A stretch of 64,000 nt of DNA from Tissierella sp. P1. Its GTDB lineage: Bacteria; Bacillota; Clostridia; Tissierellales; Tissierellaceae. Below are positions 27,815 through 37,570 of this stretch, piece by piece. Position numbers and translations under genes: made by a program. The notes under the pieces are model-generated. The model saw only the letters and a list, made by a program, of their open reading frames with translations. It had not been told where the DNA came from and did not search any database. Position 1 is the first letter of the stretch; the number at the start of each line of letters is the position of its first letter. Location of the stretch: the NCBI RefSeq assembly GCF_002266425.1, contig NZ_NPMN01000015.1, forward strand, positions 1 to 64,000, read 5' to 3'.

Positions 27815-29005
27815 ATGATTGTTCAGAAATATGGTGGTAGTTCAGTAGAAACCACTGAAAAGATTATTCAAGTTTCTAAAAAGATAATTGAAAGAAAGAA
27901 ATCTACTAAGGACATTATAGTTGTAGTTTCAGCTATGGGAAAGAGTACAAATAGACTTATTGAGTTGGCTAAAGAAATAACTTTGAATCCATTGGATAGA
28001 GAGTTGGATGTTTTATTGTCAACAGGAGAGCAACAATCAATAGCTTTACTTTCCATTGCATTAAATAATTTAGGATGCAAAGCTGTTTCATTAACAGGAG
28101 TTCAAGCTAGAATAAATACTGTAGGAAACTATACTAGGGCAAGTATAGCAGGCATTGAGGACGATTTAATAAAAAAATATTTAGAAGAAGGAAATGTAGT
28201 AGTTATAGCAGGCTTTCAAGGAATTAATGAAAATGGAGATATCACAACATTAGGAAGAGGGGGCTCAGACACCACTGCTGTAGCATTAGCAGCTAAATTC
28301 AATTGTCCTTGTGAAATATATACAGATGTAGATGGCATATATTCTATTGATCCCAGAGTATATGAAAATGCCCTTAGAATACCAAAGATAGATTATGATA
28401 TTGTCTTGGAAATGGCTAGATTAGGTGCTAAGGTAATTGACAAAAGAGCATTAGCATTGGGCAAAAAGTTTGAAGTGCCTATATATATTGGAAATAGTTT
28501 CAAAGATGAAATTGGAACAATGATAGGGAGTGATAAGATGGAGGAATTAAAAGTTCTATCACTAGTAGTGGACGATAGCCAAATAGAAGTAAAAATAAAG
28601 AATATTCCTAATAAAATAGATAAATTATCAAATGTATTTAAGATATTAGGTAGATATAATTTGGATATTGGAATGACAGAAAATAATTCAATAAATGAAG
28701 ATTTAAATATTACTTTTACTTGCTCTAAAGAATACATGAGATTATTTTCCACCATAAGAAAGGAGATAGTAACTAATGTAGACAGATTTATAGAGGTGGA
28801 AGTTAATGATACTACGAGGATATCTATAGTCGGATCTGGAAGAATAAACCAAGCCAAGATCACATCACAGATATTTGATATGATAAAAGAAACCAGTATA
28901 AAATATAAGAAGTTATGTACATCAGAGTTAAGTTTATCATACTTTTTTGAGGGCGGAGAGATAAAGGATTTAATTAATAGAATAGCACAGACCTTTAATT
29001 TATAA
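27815..29005 (+). CDS. lysC: Aspartate kinase
   Basis: A 396-residue enzyme that phosphorylates aspartate, feeding the homoserine branch here. The N-terminal kinase motif is VQKYGGSSVE; further motifs are STGEQQSIALL, GRGGSDTTAVALA and YTDVDGIYSIDPR. Two ACT domains follow from about residue 250 (for example NLDIGMTENNSINEDLNITF). Third gene of the metA-hom-lysC operon, 16 bases after hom. Being under SAM control, it is likely the methionine-dedicated isozyme (inference). Confidence 0.92.
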   Translation: MIVQKYGGSSVETTEKIIQVSKKIIERKKSTKDIIVVVSAMGKSTNRLIELAKEITLNPLDRELDVLLSTGEQQSIALLSIALNNLGCKAVSLTGVQARINTVGNYTRASIAGIEDDLIKKYLEEGNVVVIAGFQGINENGDITTLGRGGSDTTAVALAAKFNCPCEIYTDVDGIYSIDPRVYENALRIPKIDYDIVLEMARLGAKVIDKRALALGKKFEVPIYIGNSFKDEIGTMIGSDKMEELKVLSLVVDDSQIEVKIKNIPNKIDKLSNVFKILGRYNLDIGMTENNSINEDLNITFTCSKEYMRLFSTIRKEIVTNVDRFIEVEVNDTTRISIVGSGRINQAKITSQIFDMIKETSIKYKKLCTSELSLSYFFEGGEIKDLINRIAQTFNL

Positions 29006-29093
29006 TTTTACTTTATAATTATTCAATATCACTAGAAATTTTCATATATTTCCTTGACCCTATAGTATGTCGAAATATAGGGAAATAAATCAA

Positions 29094-29122
29094 TTGTAAA
29101 GAAAACTTGTGATTGTTATAAT
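29094..29122 (+). promoter_or_regulatory. Promoter of the exported-protein locus
   Basis: TTGTAA (29094-29099) and TATAAT (29117-29122), 17 bases apart. The roughly 120-base leader that follows contains small G/C-rich inverted segments (for example CCCTCTACAGGGG) that match no riboswitch class I know. Confidence 0.6.
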
Positions 29123-29252
29123 TGTATCATACATTCAGAAAATAAAAACAATAGGATACCCTGATGCTATTGCTTTTATGGCCCTCTACAGGGGAAGGGG
29201 GTTAACTTAGTAACTAATGTATATAAAATATAGCAAAAGGGGATGGGATATT

Positions 29253-30323
29253 ATGAAGAAGTTTAGTAAATTAATATCTTTTTTATTAGTATTTGTATTT
29301 TTATTTCATGTAGTGGCACAGCCAGCTTCAGCCATAGGGTATGACAGACAAATTGAACATAACCTCGGATTTAATGAAGATATTGATGTAAAGCAAGTTT
29401 TTGAAGATTTATCACCTGAAGCAAAACAAATTTTTTTGGAATACATGTTATCGGAAAACAAGGAAATGTTATCCTATCATATGAAGCATGTTGGTGGCAT
29501 AAATATTTCAGTAGAATCTAAGGCTTATGAATTGCAATCAGCTGTCGCTGTAAACCCAGGATTAGTATTGAAAACATTGAATATTAAGTTAAATGCCTTA
29601 AATCTAGGAACAGAGGTAGTATATGCATTAATGGGTGCAGCCAGCTCTATGCTTAGTTCAATAGCTTCATTAGGAGCTGGAACTATTTTTTCTATATTAG
29701 TTGCAGCAGGATGCTCTGTAGTTATTATAACAAAGTGGAGCAGTATTTCAGGCAAATGGGATAAAATTGTAAGAGCCTTTCAGGAGTCTTTTACAACTGT
29801 ATCAGCATCAACAATATCATCTGGATTTAATCAAGCTAAAAACTCGTATGTTGAAAGCTATACCGATATGCAGGTAATAGATTATGTTGTAAAATCGGCA
29901 CCTATGACAAGTTCTGTTGCTAAACATATAGAAATATCCTTGGTAGATCAAACTAGAAAGAAATCAAATTATGAAATCTATTATTCTCCAAAAAGGAAGG
30001 TAGCATTATTGAAGTATGAGATTAGTCGAGGTATAAAAGCAAATTTAAATTCTAATTGGTCAAAAGATGGTGCTCCTTATGAAAATAGTAATTATGACAT
30101 TAGTGGAGCTACTTTATTCATATTGTATGATTTTAATAAAAAGCAAATTTTTCATGCACATATAAGAGTGTCTGGGTCTAGACACATAAATACAGATACA
30201 GAGACTATGAGAAGAGCAAATAATTTATCATGGAGGGTTAAACCATTTCCTATGAAGTATGAAGTCCAATATGAAGGAACTAGGGAGAAAGCTTATTTTC
30301 CAGGTAATCAATTGAGCAGATAG
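29253..30323 (+). CDS. Exported protein of unknown function with central hydrophobic segment
   Basis: A 356-residue protein with a clear signal peptide (KKFSKLISFLLVFVFLFHVV, then cleavage after QPASA). Residues about 110-160 include a long glycine/alanine-rich hydrophobic run (LGTEVVYALMGAASSMLSSI, then GAGTIFSILVAAGC) that could cross a membrane. The last 150 residues are polar, with histidine-rich FHAHIRVSGSRHIN and a TREKAYFPGNQL ending. I do not recognise the family. The layout, signal peptide, membrane-active middle and compact C-terminal domain, is like secreted toxins, and two related small genes follow, but no toxin fold is proven. ATG 29253 follows GGGGATGGG. Confidence 0.65.
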   Translation: MKKFSKLISFLLVFVFLFHVVAQPASAIGYDRQIEHNLGFNEDIDVKQVFEDLSPEAKQIFLEYMLSENKEMLSYHMKHVGGINISVESKAYELQSAVAVNPGLVLKTLNIKLNALNLGTEVVYALMGAASSMLSSIASLGAGTIFSILVAAGCSVVIITKWSSISGKWDKIVRAFQESFTTVSASTISSGFNQAKNSYVESYTDMQVIDYVVKSAPMTSSVAKHIEISLVDQTRKKSNYEIYYSPKRKVALLKYEISRGIKANLNSNWSKDGAPYENSNYDISGATLFILYDFNKKQIFHAHIRVSGSRHINTDTETMRRANNLSWRVKPFPMKYEVQYEGTREKAYFPGNQLSR

Positions 30324-30397
30324 AGAATAATATTTTATATAGACTAAGGAAAAATTATATAATAAATCTATTGTTTTAATATAATAATGTTAAGTAT

Positions 30398-30460
30398 TTT
30401 TATATAGAGCCCTCTTTTGTTGAATTGAGAATATTATTAGAAATAGGGCTCTATATAAAA
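30398..30460. repeat. Perfect 16-base inverted repeat with 31-base loop
   Basis: TTTTATATAGAGCCCT (30398-30413) and AGGGCTCTATATAAAA (30445-30460) are exact complements. It may terminate the exported-protein gene or attenuate the next genes; the following T run is weak. Confidence 0.7.
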
Positions 30461-30505
30461 TAGTAAAGTAATAGAAGGATTGAAGTAAGGGGGGAGTAGT
30501 TTATA

Positions 30506-31379
30506 ATGGATAAGATTGAAAATAATATAGATAGGAAAATAACAAGATATTTGGTTCAATTTAATGACTCCATGTATGACTTTCATAAGAAGATAGAAAA
30601 GAGTAATGATTATAAAGAAAATAATTTAGATACTAAGAATGTCTATAAAGGATATTATGAAGTTCAAAAAAGATATATAAGTAAAACAGGAGACATAATT
30701 AAAGATATTACTGAGTATTCATTTGGTGAGATTAATCAAGAATTATATGAAAGTGTATATGATAGCTATGATAATATATTGAGAAAAGAAATTTATCAAA
30801 ATAGAATATCAAATTATGGCATAGAAGAGAATATAAGAAAATTTATATATAAAAATATATATGAAGATAATAGATTAATACGAACAGTAGAAATCGATGT
30901 AGATGATGACTATAAAGAGGTTAGTATTACAGATTATGAATACGAAAATAATTTGCTAATTAAAAAAAACAATAAGAGGCTATATAGATGAAACTACAAT
31001 TATGTATTATCATGAGAACAACAGAATTTTTGAAGAAGTATTGTTAAATGGAAGACTATCACATTATTATCAATACAATACACTTGAAGATGGAAGAGTT
31101 GGAAAGACTCTAGTTAATCCGGCAAGAGGCAAATACAAGTGGAGATTTAAATACAATAAAGAAGATATTAAAAATTGTGAAGTATATATGCATGAGCCCA
31201 TATTAACTGCAGATATGATAAAGGAAATAATGGATTATATCATAGCAAACTATAAAGATACAATTGATTGCGTAATTATAGATATTTTAAACATAAATTT
31301 GCTTTACAGATATGAAAATCCTGAAATATATAATTATTATCGTGATAATTATGGAATTGTAATTCTTGAAGATTTTTAA
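30506..31379 (+). pseudogene. YD-repeat-like protein, first paralogue, one frameshift
   Basis: About 290 codons in two frames. The first part, from ATG 30506 after GGGGGGAG, is rich in Tyr, Asp and Asn with YENN units like degenerate YD repeats. The second part carries a C-terminal block of about 100 residues (LVNPARGKYKW, EPILTADMIKEIMDY) shared with the next gene. The frames join if the A8 run at 30962-30969 is read as A7, giving LIKKTIRGYIDETT. No signal peptide, so cytoplasmic. Function unknown; an immunity-type role toward the upstream exported protein is only a guess. Confidence 0.65.
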
Positions 31380-31416
31380 TTGTATCTATGGATAGAAAAG
31401 AAGGGAAAGTGATTTA

Positions 31417-32346
31417 ATGAATAAATGGCTGGAAGTTTCAATGGAAGAGGATAGATACGGAAATTGTATAAGTGCAGAAGAAAAGGTAGATATTTATATA
31501 GATGTAAAAGAAGAGGATAATTATATACTTCCTGTATATAAGGATAATCACTATATTACCAACACAAATACTTATTTTTATGAAGGACTTCATTATCAGC
31601 ATAATATATTTTATTATAAAACCATTGAATTAGTATACAATGAAAAAAATGATTTAATTAGAGAAACAACAAAGAATGTAGATGGCAAGATTACAAAAGA
31701 AGTATTATGCGACTATAAATTTGATGAATTTGGCAATAAAATATATGAAGCAGTAAGAACTAAGATAGATAATGAGTATCAGGAAGAAAATGAAATAGTA
31801 TATACATATGATAACAAATATAATGAATCTGGACAATTAATAGAGAATACTAAAGCTGTAAAAGATGGAGAAGCCATATTTATCAAAAAATATAAATATG
31901 AGAACAATAGGTTAGATAAGATAGAAACCTATGATATAAATAATATCCTATATGAAACTTCAGAATTTTACTATGACAATAGTGATAGCCATGAAGAAAA
32001 GATATTGTCGTTTGGAGAGTTGTCTTATTATAATCAATATACTTTACTTGAGGACAAAAGATATAGGAAGACTATGTTAAATCCAGTTAAAGGTAAGTAT
32101 AAATGGTCTTTAGATGCAAAAAACATGGGAATGGGAATAGTCAATATTAATATATTTGAACCCATATTGATAGCGGATGTAGTTATAGAAATACTAGAAT
32201 ATTTAACGGAAAGCTATAAAGATAAAGTTGAATCTGTGATAATAAAAAAACATGACAGTATAAATATTGATATATTCAAAGAAGATTTAGAAAGACTGTA
32301 TCAGGTTTATTATGATAAATATAAATTAGAAATTAAATATTTTTAG
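31417..32346 (+). CDS. YD-repeat-like protein, second paralogue
   Basis: A 309-residue intact relative of the preceding gene. Residues about 70-190 show repeated YxY/YE-xN-L units (YKFDEFGNKIYEAV, YKYENNRLDKIETYD) recalling short YD/RHS-type repeats. The final 100 residues contain MLNPVKGKYKW and EPILIADVVIEILEYL, matching the first paralogue. No signal peptide or membrane segment. The start follows GGGAAAG, 38 bases after the first paralogue. Very low GC and no known domain. Confidence 0.7.
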   Translation: MNKWLEVSMEEDRYGNCISAEEKVDIYIDVKEEDNYILPVYKDNHYITNTNTYFYEGLHYQHNIFYYKTIELVYNEKNDLIRETTKNVDGKITKEVLCDYKFDEFGNKIYEAVRTKIDNEYQEENEIVYTYDNKYNESGQLIENTKAVKDGEAIFIKKYKYENNRLDKIETYDINNILYETSEFYYDNSDSHEEKILSFGELSYYNQYTLLEDKRYRKTMLNPVKGKYKWSLDAKNMGMGIVNINIFEPILIADVVIEILEYLTESYKDKVESVIIKKHDSINIDIFKEDLERLYQVYYDKYKLEIKYF

Positions 32347-32411
32347 TTGAGATAATTTGAATATATTATTTCTCAATAATATTCGCCATATTTCAGTTAA
32401 TTTAGTGTGTT

Positions 32412-32443
32412 CCTCATAGCCATAAAAAGTTATGAGGATTTTT
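32412..32443 (+). terminator. Terminator after the YD-repeat-like genes
   Basis: The stem CCTCATA (32412-32418) with TATGAGG (32431-32437) is followed by ATTTTTATTT. Confidence 0.8.
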
Positions 32444-32455
32444 ATTTATAAAATA

Positions 32456-32509
32456 TTGTGTTAAGTCTAGAAAAAAGGGTATTATATAAATAAGTTAGGC
32501 ATGCCTAAC
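32456..32509 (+). promoter_or_regulatory. DtxR/MntR-type operator and promoter of the metal importer operon
   Basis: GTTAGGCATGCCTAAC (32494-32509) is a perfect palindrome very like DtxR-family boxes. It sits just past a -10 box TATTAT (32480-32485), with TTGTGT at 32456-32461 as a weak -35. A metal-loaded repressor bound here would block initiation. Confidence 0.82.
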
Positions 32510-32533
32510 ATTAAAATATTTTGGAGGAAGATT

Positions 32534-32935
32534 ATGAATATAAGCAAAGAAGATTATCTAAAAACCATATATGAGCTTGGTGGAGATAAGGAGCAAGTTA
32601 GTAACAAAGATATTGCTAAAGTACTTAAGATATCACCCCCTTCAGTGTCGGAGATGATAAAGAAACTATTACATGATGGATACGTTGAATATACAGTATA
32701 TCAAGGAATAAGACTTACGGAATATGGAGCTGAAGAAGCTAGGAAGATTAGAAGGAGACATCTTCTATGGGAAGTTTTTCTTGTGGAAAAATTGGGATAC
32801 GATCCAGAGGAAGTACATGACGAAGCAGAGAAACTAGAGCATGTGACTAATAAGAAACTAGAGGAAAAATTAGATGAATATTTAAATTACCCCAAGGTAT
32901 GTCCACATGGGTCAAATATAATAAGGGAGGAATAA
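32534..32935 (+). CDS. DtxR/MntR-family metal-dependent repressor
   Basis: A 133-residue regulator with an N-terminal winged helix (NKDIAKVLKISPPSVSEMIK) and a dimer/metal domain containing RRRHLLWEVFLVEKLG, DEAEKLEHV and the ending CPHG. It lacks the SH3-like third domain, as MntR and TroR do. ATG 32534 follows GGAGGAAG. First gene of the importer operon and almost certainly its repressor through the palindrome 25 bases upstream. Mn, Fe or Zn sensing cannot be settled from sequence. Confidence 0.9.
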   Translation: MNISKEDYLKTIYELGGDKEQVSNKDIAKVLKISPPSVSEMIKKLLHDGYVEYTVYQGIRLTEYGAEEARKIRRRHLLWEVFLVEKLGYDPEEVHDEAEKLEHVTNKKLEEKLDEYLNYPKVCPHGSNIIREE

Positions 32936-32938
32936 GTA

Positions 32939-33867
32939 ATGAAAAGAATACTAATTTTAATAATGATTATATCAATGTCAGCGGTTGTTGTAACGGGATG
33001 TGGAAATTCAAATAGTGTAACAAATGATGGTAAATATAAAGTAGTTGCTACTACTACTTTGGTTGCAGACCTTGTGAAGTCCATCGGTGGTGAGTATGTA
33101 AATGTTCAAGGACTTATGGGACCAGGAGTGGACCCTCACTTATATAAGGCAAGCGCTGGAGATGTTAAGTTAATGCAAAATGCAGATATGGTAGTATATA
33201 ACGGGCTTCATTTAGAAGGAAAAATGGGAGATATATTTGAAAATATAGAAGTAGCAAAAAAATGATTTTAGCGGTATCTAAAGATATTGATGAATCAAAT
33301 TTTATTGATTTTGTAACTAATCCTGGAAGCTTCGATCCGCATATCTGGTTTGATGTAAAACTTTGGAAAGGGGCGGCAAAAACTGTAGCAGAAGGACTTA
33401 AGGAACTAGATGAAGAATATGCAAGTGAATTTGACGCTAACTTGGAAAGGTATTTGGGAGAACTTGATGAACTTGAAGAATATATCAACCAACGAATATC
33501 TGAAATTCCAGAAGATAATAGAGTTCTTATAACTGCTCATGACGCTTTTAACTATTTTGGAAATGCTTATGGATTTGAAGTTAAGGGGTTACAAGGTATA
33601 AGTACTGCATCTGAGGCTGGGACATCTGATGTTAGTCAATTGGCAAAATTTATTGTAGAAAGAAAGATTAAGGCAATATTTGTTGAATCATCAGTTCCAA
33701 GAAAAAGTATTGAAGCATTGCAGGAAGCTGTGAAGGCTCAAGGATTTCAGGTGGAAATTGGAGGAGAACTTTATTCAGACTCTACAGGAGATGCAGGAAC
33801 TGGAGCTGAAACGTATATAGGTACATTTAAGGCAAATATAGATACAATTGTTGATGCTTTGAAATAA
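32939..33867 (+). pseudogene. Mn/Zn ABC transporter substrate-binding lipoprotein, one frameshift
   Basis: Cluster A-I metal-binding protein of about 308 residues, with signal peptide and lipobox (VVVTGC). Metal-ligand histidines appear in GPGVDPHLYKA, YNGLHLEG and DPHIWFD, with the acidic ligand in the ELYSDSTGDAGT region. The reading frame breaks in the A7 run at 33256-33262; eight A would join VAKK to MILAVSKDI. ATG 32939 has AGGGAGG. It delivers metal to the permeases encoded three genes on. Sequence does not separate Mn from Zn specificity. Confidence 0.9.
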
Positions 33868-33891
33868 TTGAGTAACAAGGAGGAAGGAAAT

Positions 33892-34626
33892 ATGAATCTT
33901 GATTATATAATAGAAGTTGAAGACATGACAGTAGCATATCAGGCAAAGCCGGTTTTATGGGATATAGATATTAATATCCCAAAATCTGTTTTAATGGCTA
34001 TAGTAGGACCAAATGGTGCAGGAAAATCCACATTGATAAAAGCTATGCTAGATTTAATAAAACCAGTATCGGGTAATGTATTATTCAATGGTCAAAGTTA
34101 TAAGTCTCAAAGGAAACATATAGGATATGTACCTCAATCTGAAAGTGTAGACTGGGATTTTCCTGCAAGTGTTTTAGACGTAGTTCTTATGGGACGATAT
34201 GGAGAACTAGGATGGATAAAACGCCCAAGAGAAGAAGATAAAATTAAGGCTAGAGAAGCCTTAGAAAAAGTAAGTATGTCTGAGTTTGCAGATAGACAGA
34301 TATCTCAACTATCTGGTGGACAGCAACAGAGAATATTTCTTGCGAGGGCATTAGTCCAAGATGCAGATATATATTTCATGGATGAACCTTTTAAAGGTGT
34401 AGATGCTAAGACTGAGAAAGCCATAATATCTATTTTAAAGGAATTAAAGGAAAGAGGAAAAACCATAATAGTTGTCCATCATGATCTTCAGACGGTGGAA
34501 GAATATTTTGATTGGGTAGTATTGCTAAATACTCAGATAATAGCTAGTGGACCTGTTGGTGAAGTCTTTACAGATGAAAATCTAAAGAAAACCTATAGGA
34601 GTACAGGGCAAATTTTGAAGAGGTAG
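33892..34626 (+). CDS. Mn/Zn ABC transporter ATP-binding protein
   Basis: A 244-residue ATPase with Walker A GPNGAGKST, Q-loop PQSESVDWDFP (the DWDFP stretch is typical of metal importers), signature LSGGQQQR and Walker B YFMDEPFKGVD. ATG 33892 follows AAGGAGGAAGG, preferred over an upstream TTG at 33868. It pairs with the two permeases that follow. Confidence 0.93.
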   Translation: MNLDYIIEVEDMTVAYQAKPVLWDIDINIPKSVLMAIVGPNGAGKSTLIKAMLDLIKPVSGNVLFNGQSYKSQRKHIGYVPQSESVDWDFPASVLDVVLMGRYGELGWIKRPREEDKIKAREALEKVSMSEFADRQISQLSGGQQQRIFLARALVQDADIYFMDEPFKGVDAKTEKAIISILKELKERGKTIIVVHHDLQTVEEYFDWVVLLNTQIIASGPVGEVFTDENLKKTYRSTGQILKR

Positions 34627-35769
34627 GTGAGGAAATTGTCAATATTAGATCTTATTTTAACAGATTACACTTTAAGGATCGTATCATTAGGCTCTGCATT
34701 TCTAGGAATAATATCTGGGGTATTAGGTAGTTTCGCTGTTATAAGGAAAGAAAGTCTATTAGGAGATGCAGTTTCCCACTCTGCACTACCAGGAATTGCA
34801 TTGGCATTTTTAATGACTCAAACTAAAAGAACTGAAGTATTGTTAATTGGAGCATTAATATCAGGGCTATTATCTACATTTATAATCCTTTCTATAGTAA
34901 AATATTCGAGAATCAAATTTGATAGTGCCCTAGCATTGATATTATCAGTTTTCTTTGGAGGAGGAATTGTTCTCCTAACATATATCCAAAAGATACCCAA
35001 TGCGAATCAAGCTGGTTTAGAAAAATTTATTTTTGGGCAGGCATCTACTTTGCTTAAGAGGGATGTTCAAGTTATGGGAATACTAGGAGTAGTTTTAATA
35101 ACATTAACTATTATCTTCTGGAAGGAATTTAAGATAGTATCATTTGATGCAGACTATGCAGAGAGCCTTGGATTCTCTACAAAGAGGATAACAACATTAT
35201 TGTTTTTTATGATAGTAACAGCTATTATTATAGGACTACAAACTGTGGGAGTTATTTTGATGAGTGCCATGCTTACAGCTCCAGCAGTGGCTGCCAGACA
35301 ATGGACAGATAAACTATCTATTATGGTAATCCTATCAGCAGTATTTGGAGCAATATCAGGAATTATTGGTACTGTATTAAGTTCAGTAATTTCAAAATTG
35401 CCTACAGGTCCAATGATAGTAATAGTCATAAGTATAATAGTAATAATTAGTCTAGGATTTGCACCTAATAGAGGATTAATATGGAGATACTTTAGAGATA
35501 GAAAAAAACAAAGAGAAATAAATGAAGATCAAGTGCTAGTGAATCTTTATAATTTAGCTATGAATCATGAAGATATAAATCATAGTCATGATATTTTCAT
35601 AATCAAGCCAAATAAATCTATGACTGGGAGAACAGAGAAAGAGCTTATGAATAAACTAGAATCCTTAGGAAATAGGGGGCTTGCTAAGAAAGATTATTTT
35701 AATAAATGGGCAATTACTGAAAAGGGTTTAGACTATGTGGAAAATTATTTTAAAAAGGAGGAGTTATAA
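34627..35769 (+). CDS. Mn/Zn ABC transporter permease with C-terminal winged-helix extension
   Basis: A 380-residue protein. Residues 1-290 form about eight membrane helices of the ZnuB/MntC class (SLLGDAVSHSALPGIALAF motif). The last 90 residues are cytoplasmic and end like a helix-turn-helix wing (LESLGNRGLAKKDYFNKWAI). The gene begins on the base after the ATPase stop (GTG 34627; TTG 34636 behind AGGTGAGG is an alternative). The extension is known in Bacillus MntC/MntD. Confidence 0.88.
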   Translation: MRKLSILDLILTDYTLRIVSLGSAFLGIISGVLGSFAVIRKESLLGDAVSHSALPGIALAFLMTQTKRTEVLLIGALISGLLSTFIILSIVKYSRIKFDSALALILSVFFGGGIVLLTYIQKIPNANQAGLEKFIFGQASTLLKRDVQVMGILGVVLITLTIIFWKEFKIVSFDADYAESLGFSTKRITTLLFFMIVTAIIIGLQTVGVILMSAMLTAPAVAARQWTDKLSIMVILSAVFGAISGIIGTVLSSVISKLPTGPMIVIVISIIVIISLGFAPNRGLIWRYFRDRKKQREINEDQVLVNLYNLAMNHEDINHSHDIFIIKPNKSMTGRTEKELMNKLESLGNRGLAKKDYFNKWAITEKGLDYVENYFKKEEL

Positions 35770-36906
35770 ATGTCACCACAATTAGAGATTCAAATTATAG
35801 CAGTTATAGTGGCAGTGGCATGTTCTCTTCCCGGGGTATTTTTAGTACTGCGAAAGATGTCTATGATGTCAGATGCCATAACACATACAATTTTATTAGG
35901 CATAGTAATCGGATTTTTTATGACGAATAGTTTAACCTCTCCCTTTTTAATAGTGGGAGCTGCCCTTATGGGAGTATTTACCGTATTTTTAACTGAAATG
36001 TTAAATAGCACTAAGCTGGTATCTGAGGATTCTGCTATAGGAATAGTATTTCCGTTACTCTTTAGTATAGCTATTATAATCATATCCAGATATGCTGGAT
36101 CAGTTCATTTGGATACAGATTCCGTATTATTAGGGGAGCTGGCATTTGCTCCATTTGATCGCATGAGAATATTCGGAGTAGATATAGGAGCAAAATCTAT
36201 GTATTCCATGGGGATTATTTTAATAATAAATCTTTTATTTGTAATAATATTCTTTAAGGAGCTTAAAATAGTAACTTTTGATCCTGCACTAGCAACTGTT
36301 TTGGGATTTTCGCCTGCATTAATACATTATAGTTTGATGACTATTGTGTCAATAACTGCTGTTGGAGCATTTGAATCTGTAGGTTCTATTTTAGTAATTG
36401 CTTTTATGATAGGTTCCCCAGTAACTGCATATCTTCTTACAGATGATTTAAAAAATATGCTCATTTTAAGCGGATTGATTGGTGGATTAAATGGAATTCT
36501 AGGTTATCAACTTGCTTCTATTTTAGATGTTTCCATAGCTGGTTCTATGGCATTAATGACAGGGATAGTATTTTTGTTGGTATTCATATTTTCACCTAGA
36601 AGAGGTCTCTTAACCACTATTAATAGAAGAAAGCGTCAGAGAATAGAATTTGCAGGAAAATCCTTAATGTTTCATCTATATAATCATGAAGGTAAGGAAG
36701 ATGAAGACTTGGAAAGTGGAATTCATACTATCGAGAAGCACTTACAGTGGAATGAGCAGTTTTTGAAATCAATAATAAAAGAACTTAAAGGAAAAGAAAA
36801 GATCTATGTAGAAGATGGCATAATTAAATTAACTGAATCGGGAAGAGAATATGCTATAAGAAGTTATGAGCAGATAATATCTGGATTTGAAACTGGTAAA
36901 AAATAA
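35770..36906 (+). CDS. Mn/Zn ABC transporter permease, second subunit
   Basis: A 378-residue relative of the previous permease (MSMMSDAITHTILLGIVIGF motif) with eight or so membrane helices and again a C-terminal soluble domain (LTESGREYAIRSYEQII). The start codon follows AGGAGG, directly after the previous stop. The two permeases probably form a heterodimer. Last certain gene of the importer operon. Confidence 0.88.
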   Translation: MSPQLEIQIIAVIVAVACSLPGVFLVLRKMSMMSDAITHTILLGIVIGFFMTNSLTSPFLIVGAALMGVFTVFLTEMLNSTKLVSEDSAIGIVFPLLFSIAIIIISRYAGSVHLDTDSVLLGELAFAPFDRMRIFGVDIGAKSMYSMGIILIINLLFVIIFFKELKIVTFDPALATVLGFSPALIHYSLMTIVSITAVGAFESVGSILVIAFMIGSPVTAYLLTDDLKNMLILSGLIGGLNGILGYQLASILDVSIAGSMALMTGIVFLLVFIFSPRRGLLTTINRRKRQRIEFAGKSLMFHLYNHEGKEDEDLESGIHTIEKHLQWNEQFLKSIIKELKGKEKIYVEDGIIKLTESGREYAIRSYEQIISGFETGKK

Positions 36907-36939
36907 ATTATATATAATAAATAACTCATAGGAGGAAAT

Positions 36940-37443
36940 ATGATTTTAATATTTGCAGTAGATAATAATTGGAACATTGGATATGATGGAGACTTGCTAT
37001 ATAAAATATCAGAAGATTTGAAGCGGTTTAGAAGGCTTACAGAGGGAAATATTATTGTAATGGGGAGAAGAACATTTGAATCCTTGCCAGATAAAAAAGC
37101 ATTGCCAAATAGGATAAATATTGTAATCACTAGAGATAAAGAGTATAAGGCAGAGGGTGCAATGGTAATTAATTCTTTAGAATCATTATTTCCCTTATTA
37201 AAAGAATTAAATCCCAATGATGAAATGAAGAATTTTATAATAGGTGGAGGAGAAATTGCTAAGCAGACTATTTCTTATTGTAACAAAGCATATATAACTA
37301 AGATTTTCAAATCCTTTGAAGATGCAGACACCTTTATTCCAAATTTGGATGTACTTGATGACTGGAAGATAATAAAGGAATCAGAAGTGTATAGGCAAGA
37401 TGATCTAGAATATAAATATGTAGATTATATTAGAGTTAGGTAA
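36940..37443 (+). CDS. folA: Dihydrofolate reductase
   Basis: A 167-residue NADPH-dependent reductase making tetrahydrofolate. Conserved parts are VDNNWNIGYDGDL, the VMGRRTFESLP NADPH site and FIIGGGEIAKQ. Length is normal. It lies 33 bases after the metal permease gene, possibly by read-through, and ends before a terminator. No thyA neighbour is present. Confidence 0.93.
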   Translation: MILIFAVDNNWNIGYDGDLLYKISEDLKRFRRLTEGNIIVMGRRTFESLPDKKALPNRINIVITRDKEYKAEGAMVINSLESLFPLLKELNPNDEMKNFIIGGGEIAKQTISYCNKAYITKIFKSFEDADTFIPNLDVLDDWKIIKESEVYRQDDLEYKYVDYIRVR

Positions 37444-37446
37444 GGG

Positions 37447-37482
37447 TTCCCCTATGACTATTTAGTTATAGGGGAATTAACT
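37447..37482 (+). terminator. Terminator after folA
   Basis: Arms TTCCCCTAT and ATAGGGGAA enclose a short loop; a moderate T-rich tail follows. Confidence 0.65.
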
Positions 37483-37570
37483 TTAGAAATGAAAATATTG
37501 TAATAATAGAGGATTTATTTTTATATAAATATATAGTAGTCAAGGAATAAATTAACTTTAGGGGGATTAT

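Noticed and set aside
29125..29252. A riboswitch in the leader of the exported-protein gene
   Set aside because: G/C-rich pairs exist, but none of the c-di-GMP, preQ1, guanidine or purine signatures could be matched.
30961..31010. Recoding between the two halves of the first YD-like gene
   Set aside because: A slippery A8 run is present, but comparison with the intact paralogue is satisfied by a simple one-base insertion.
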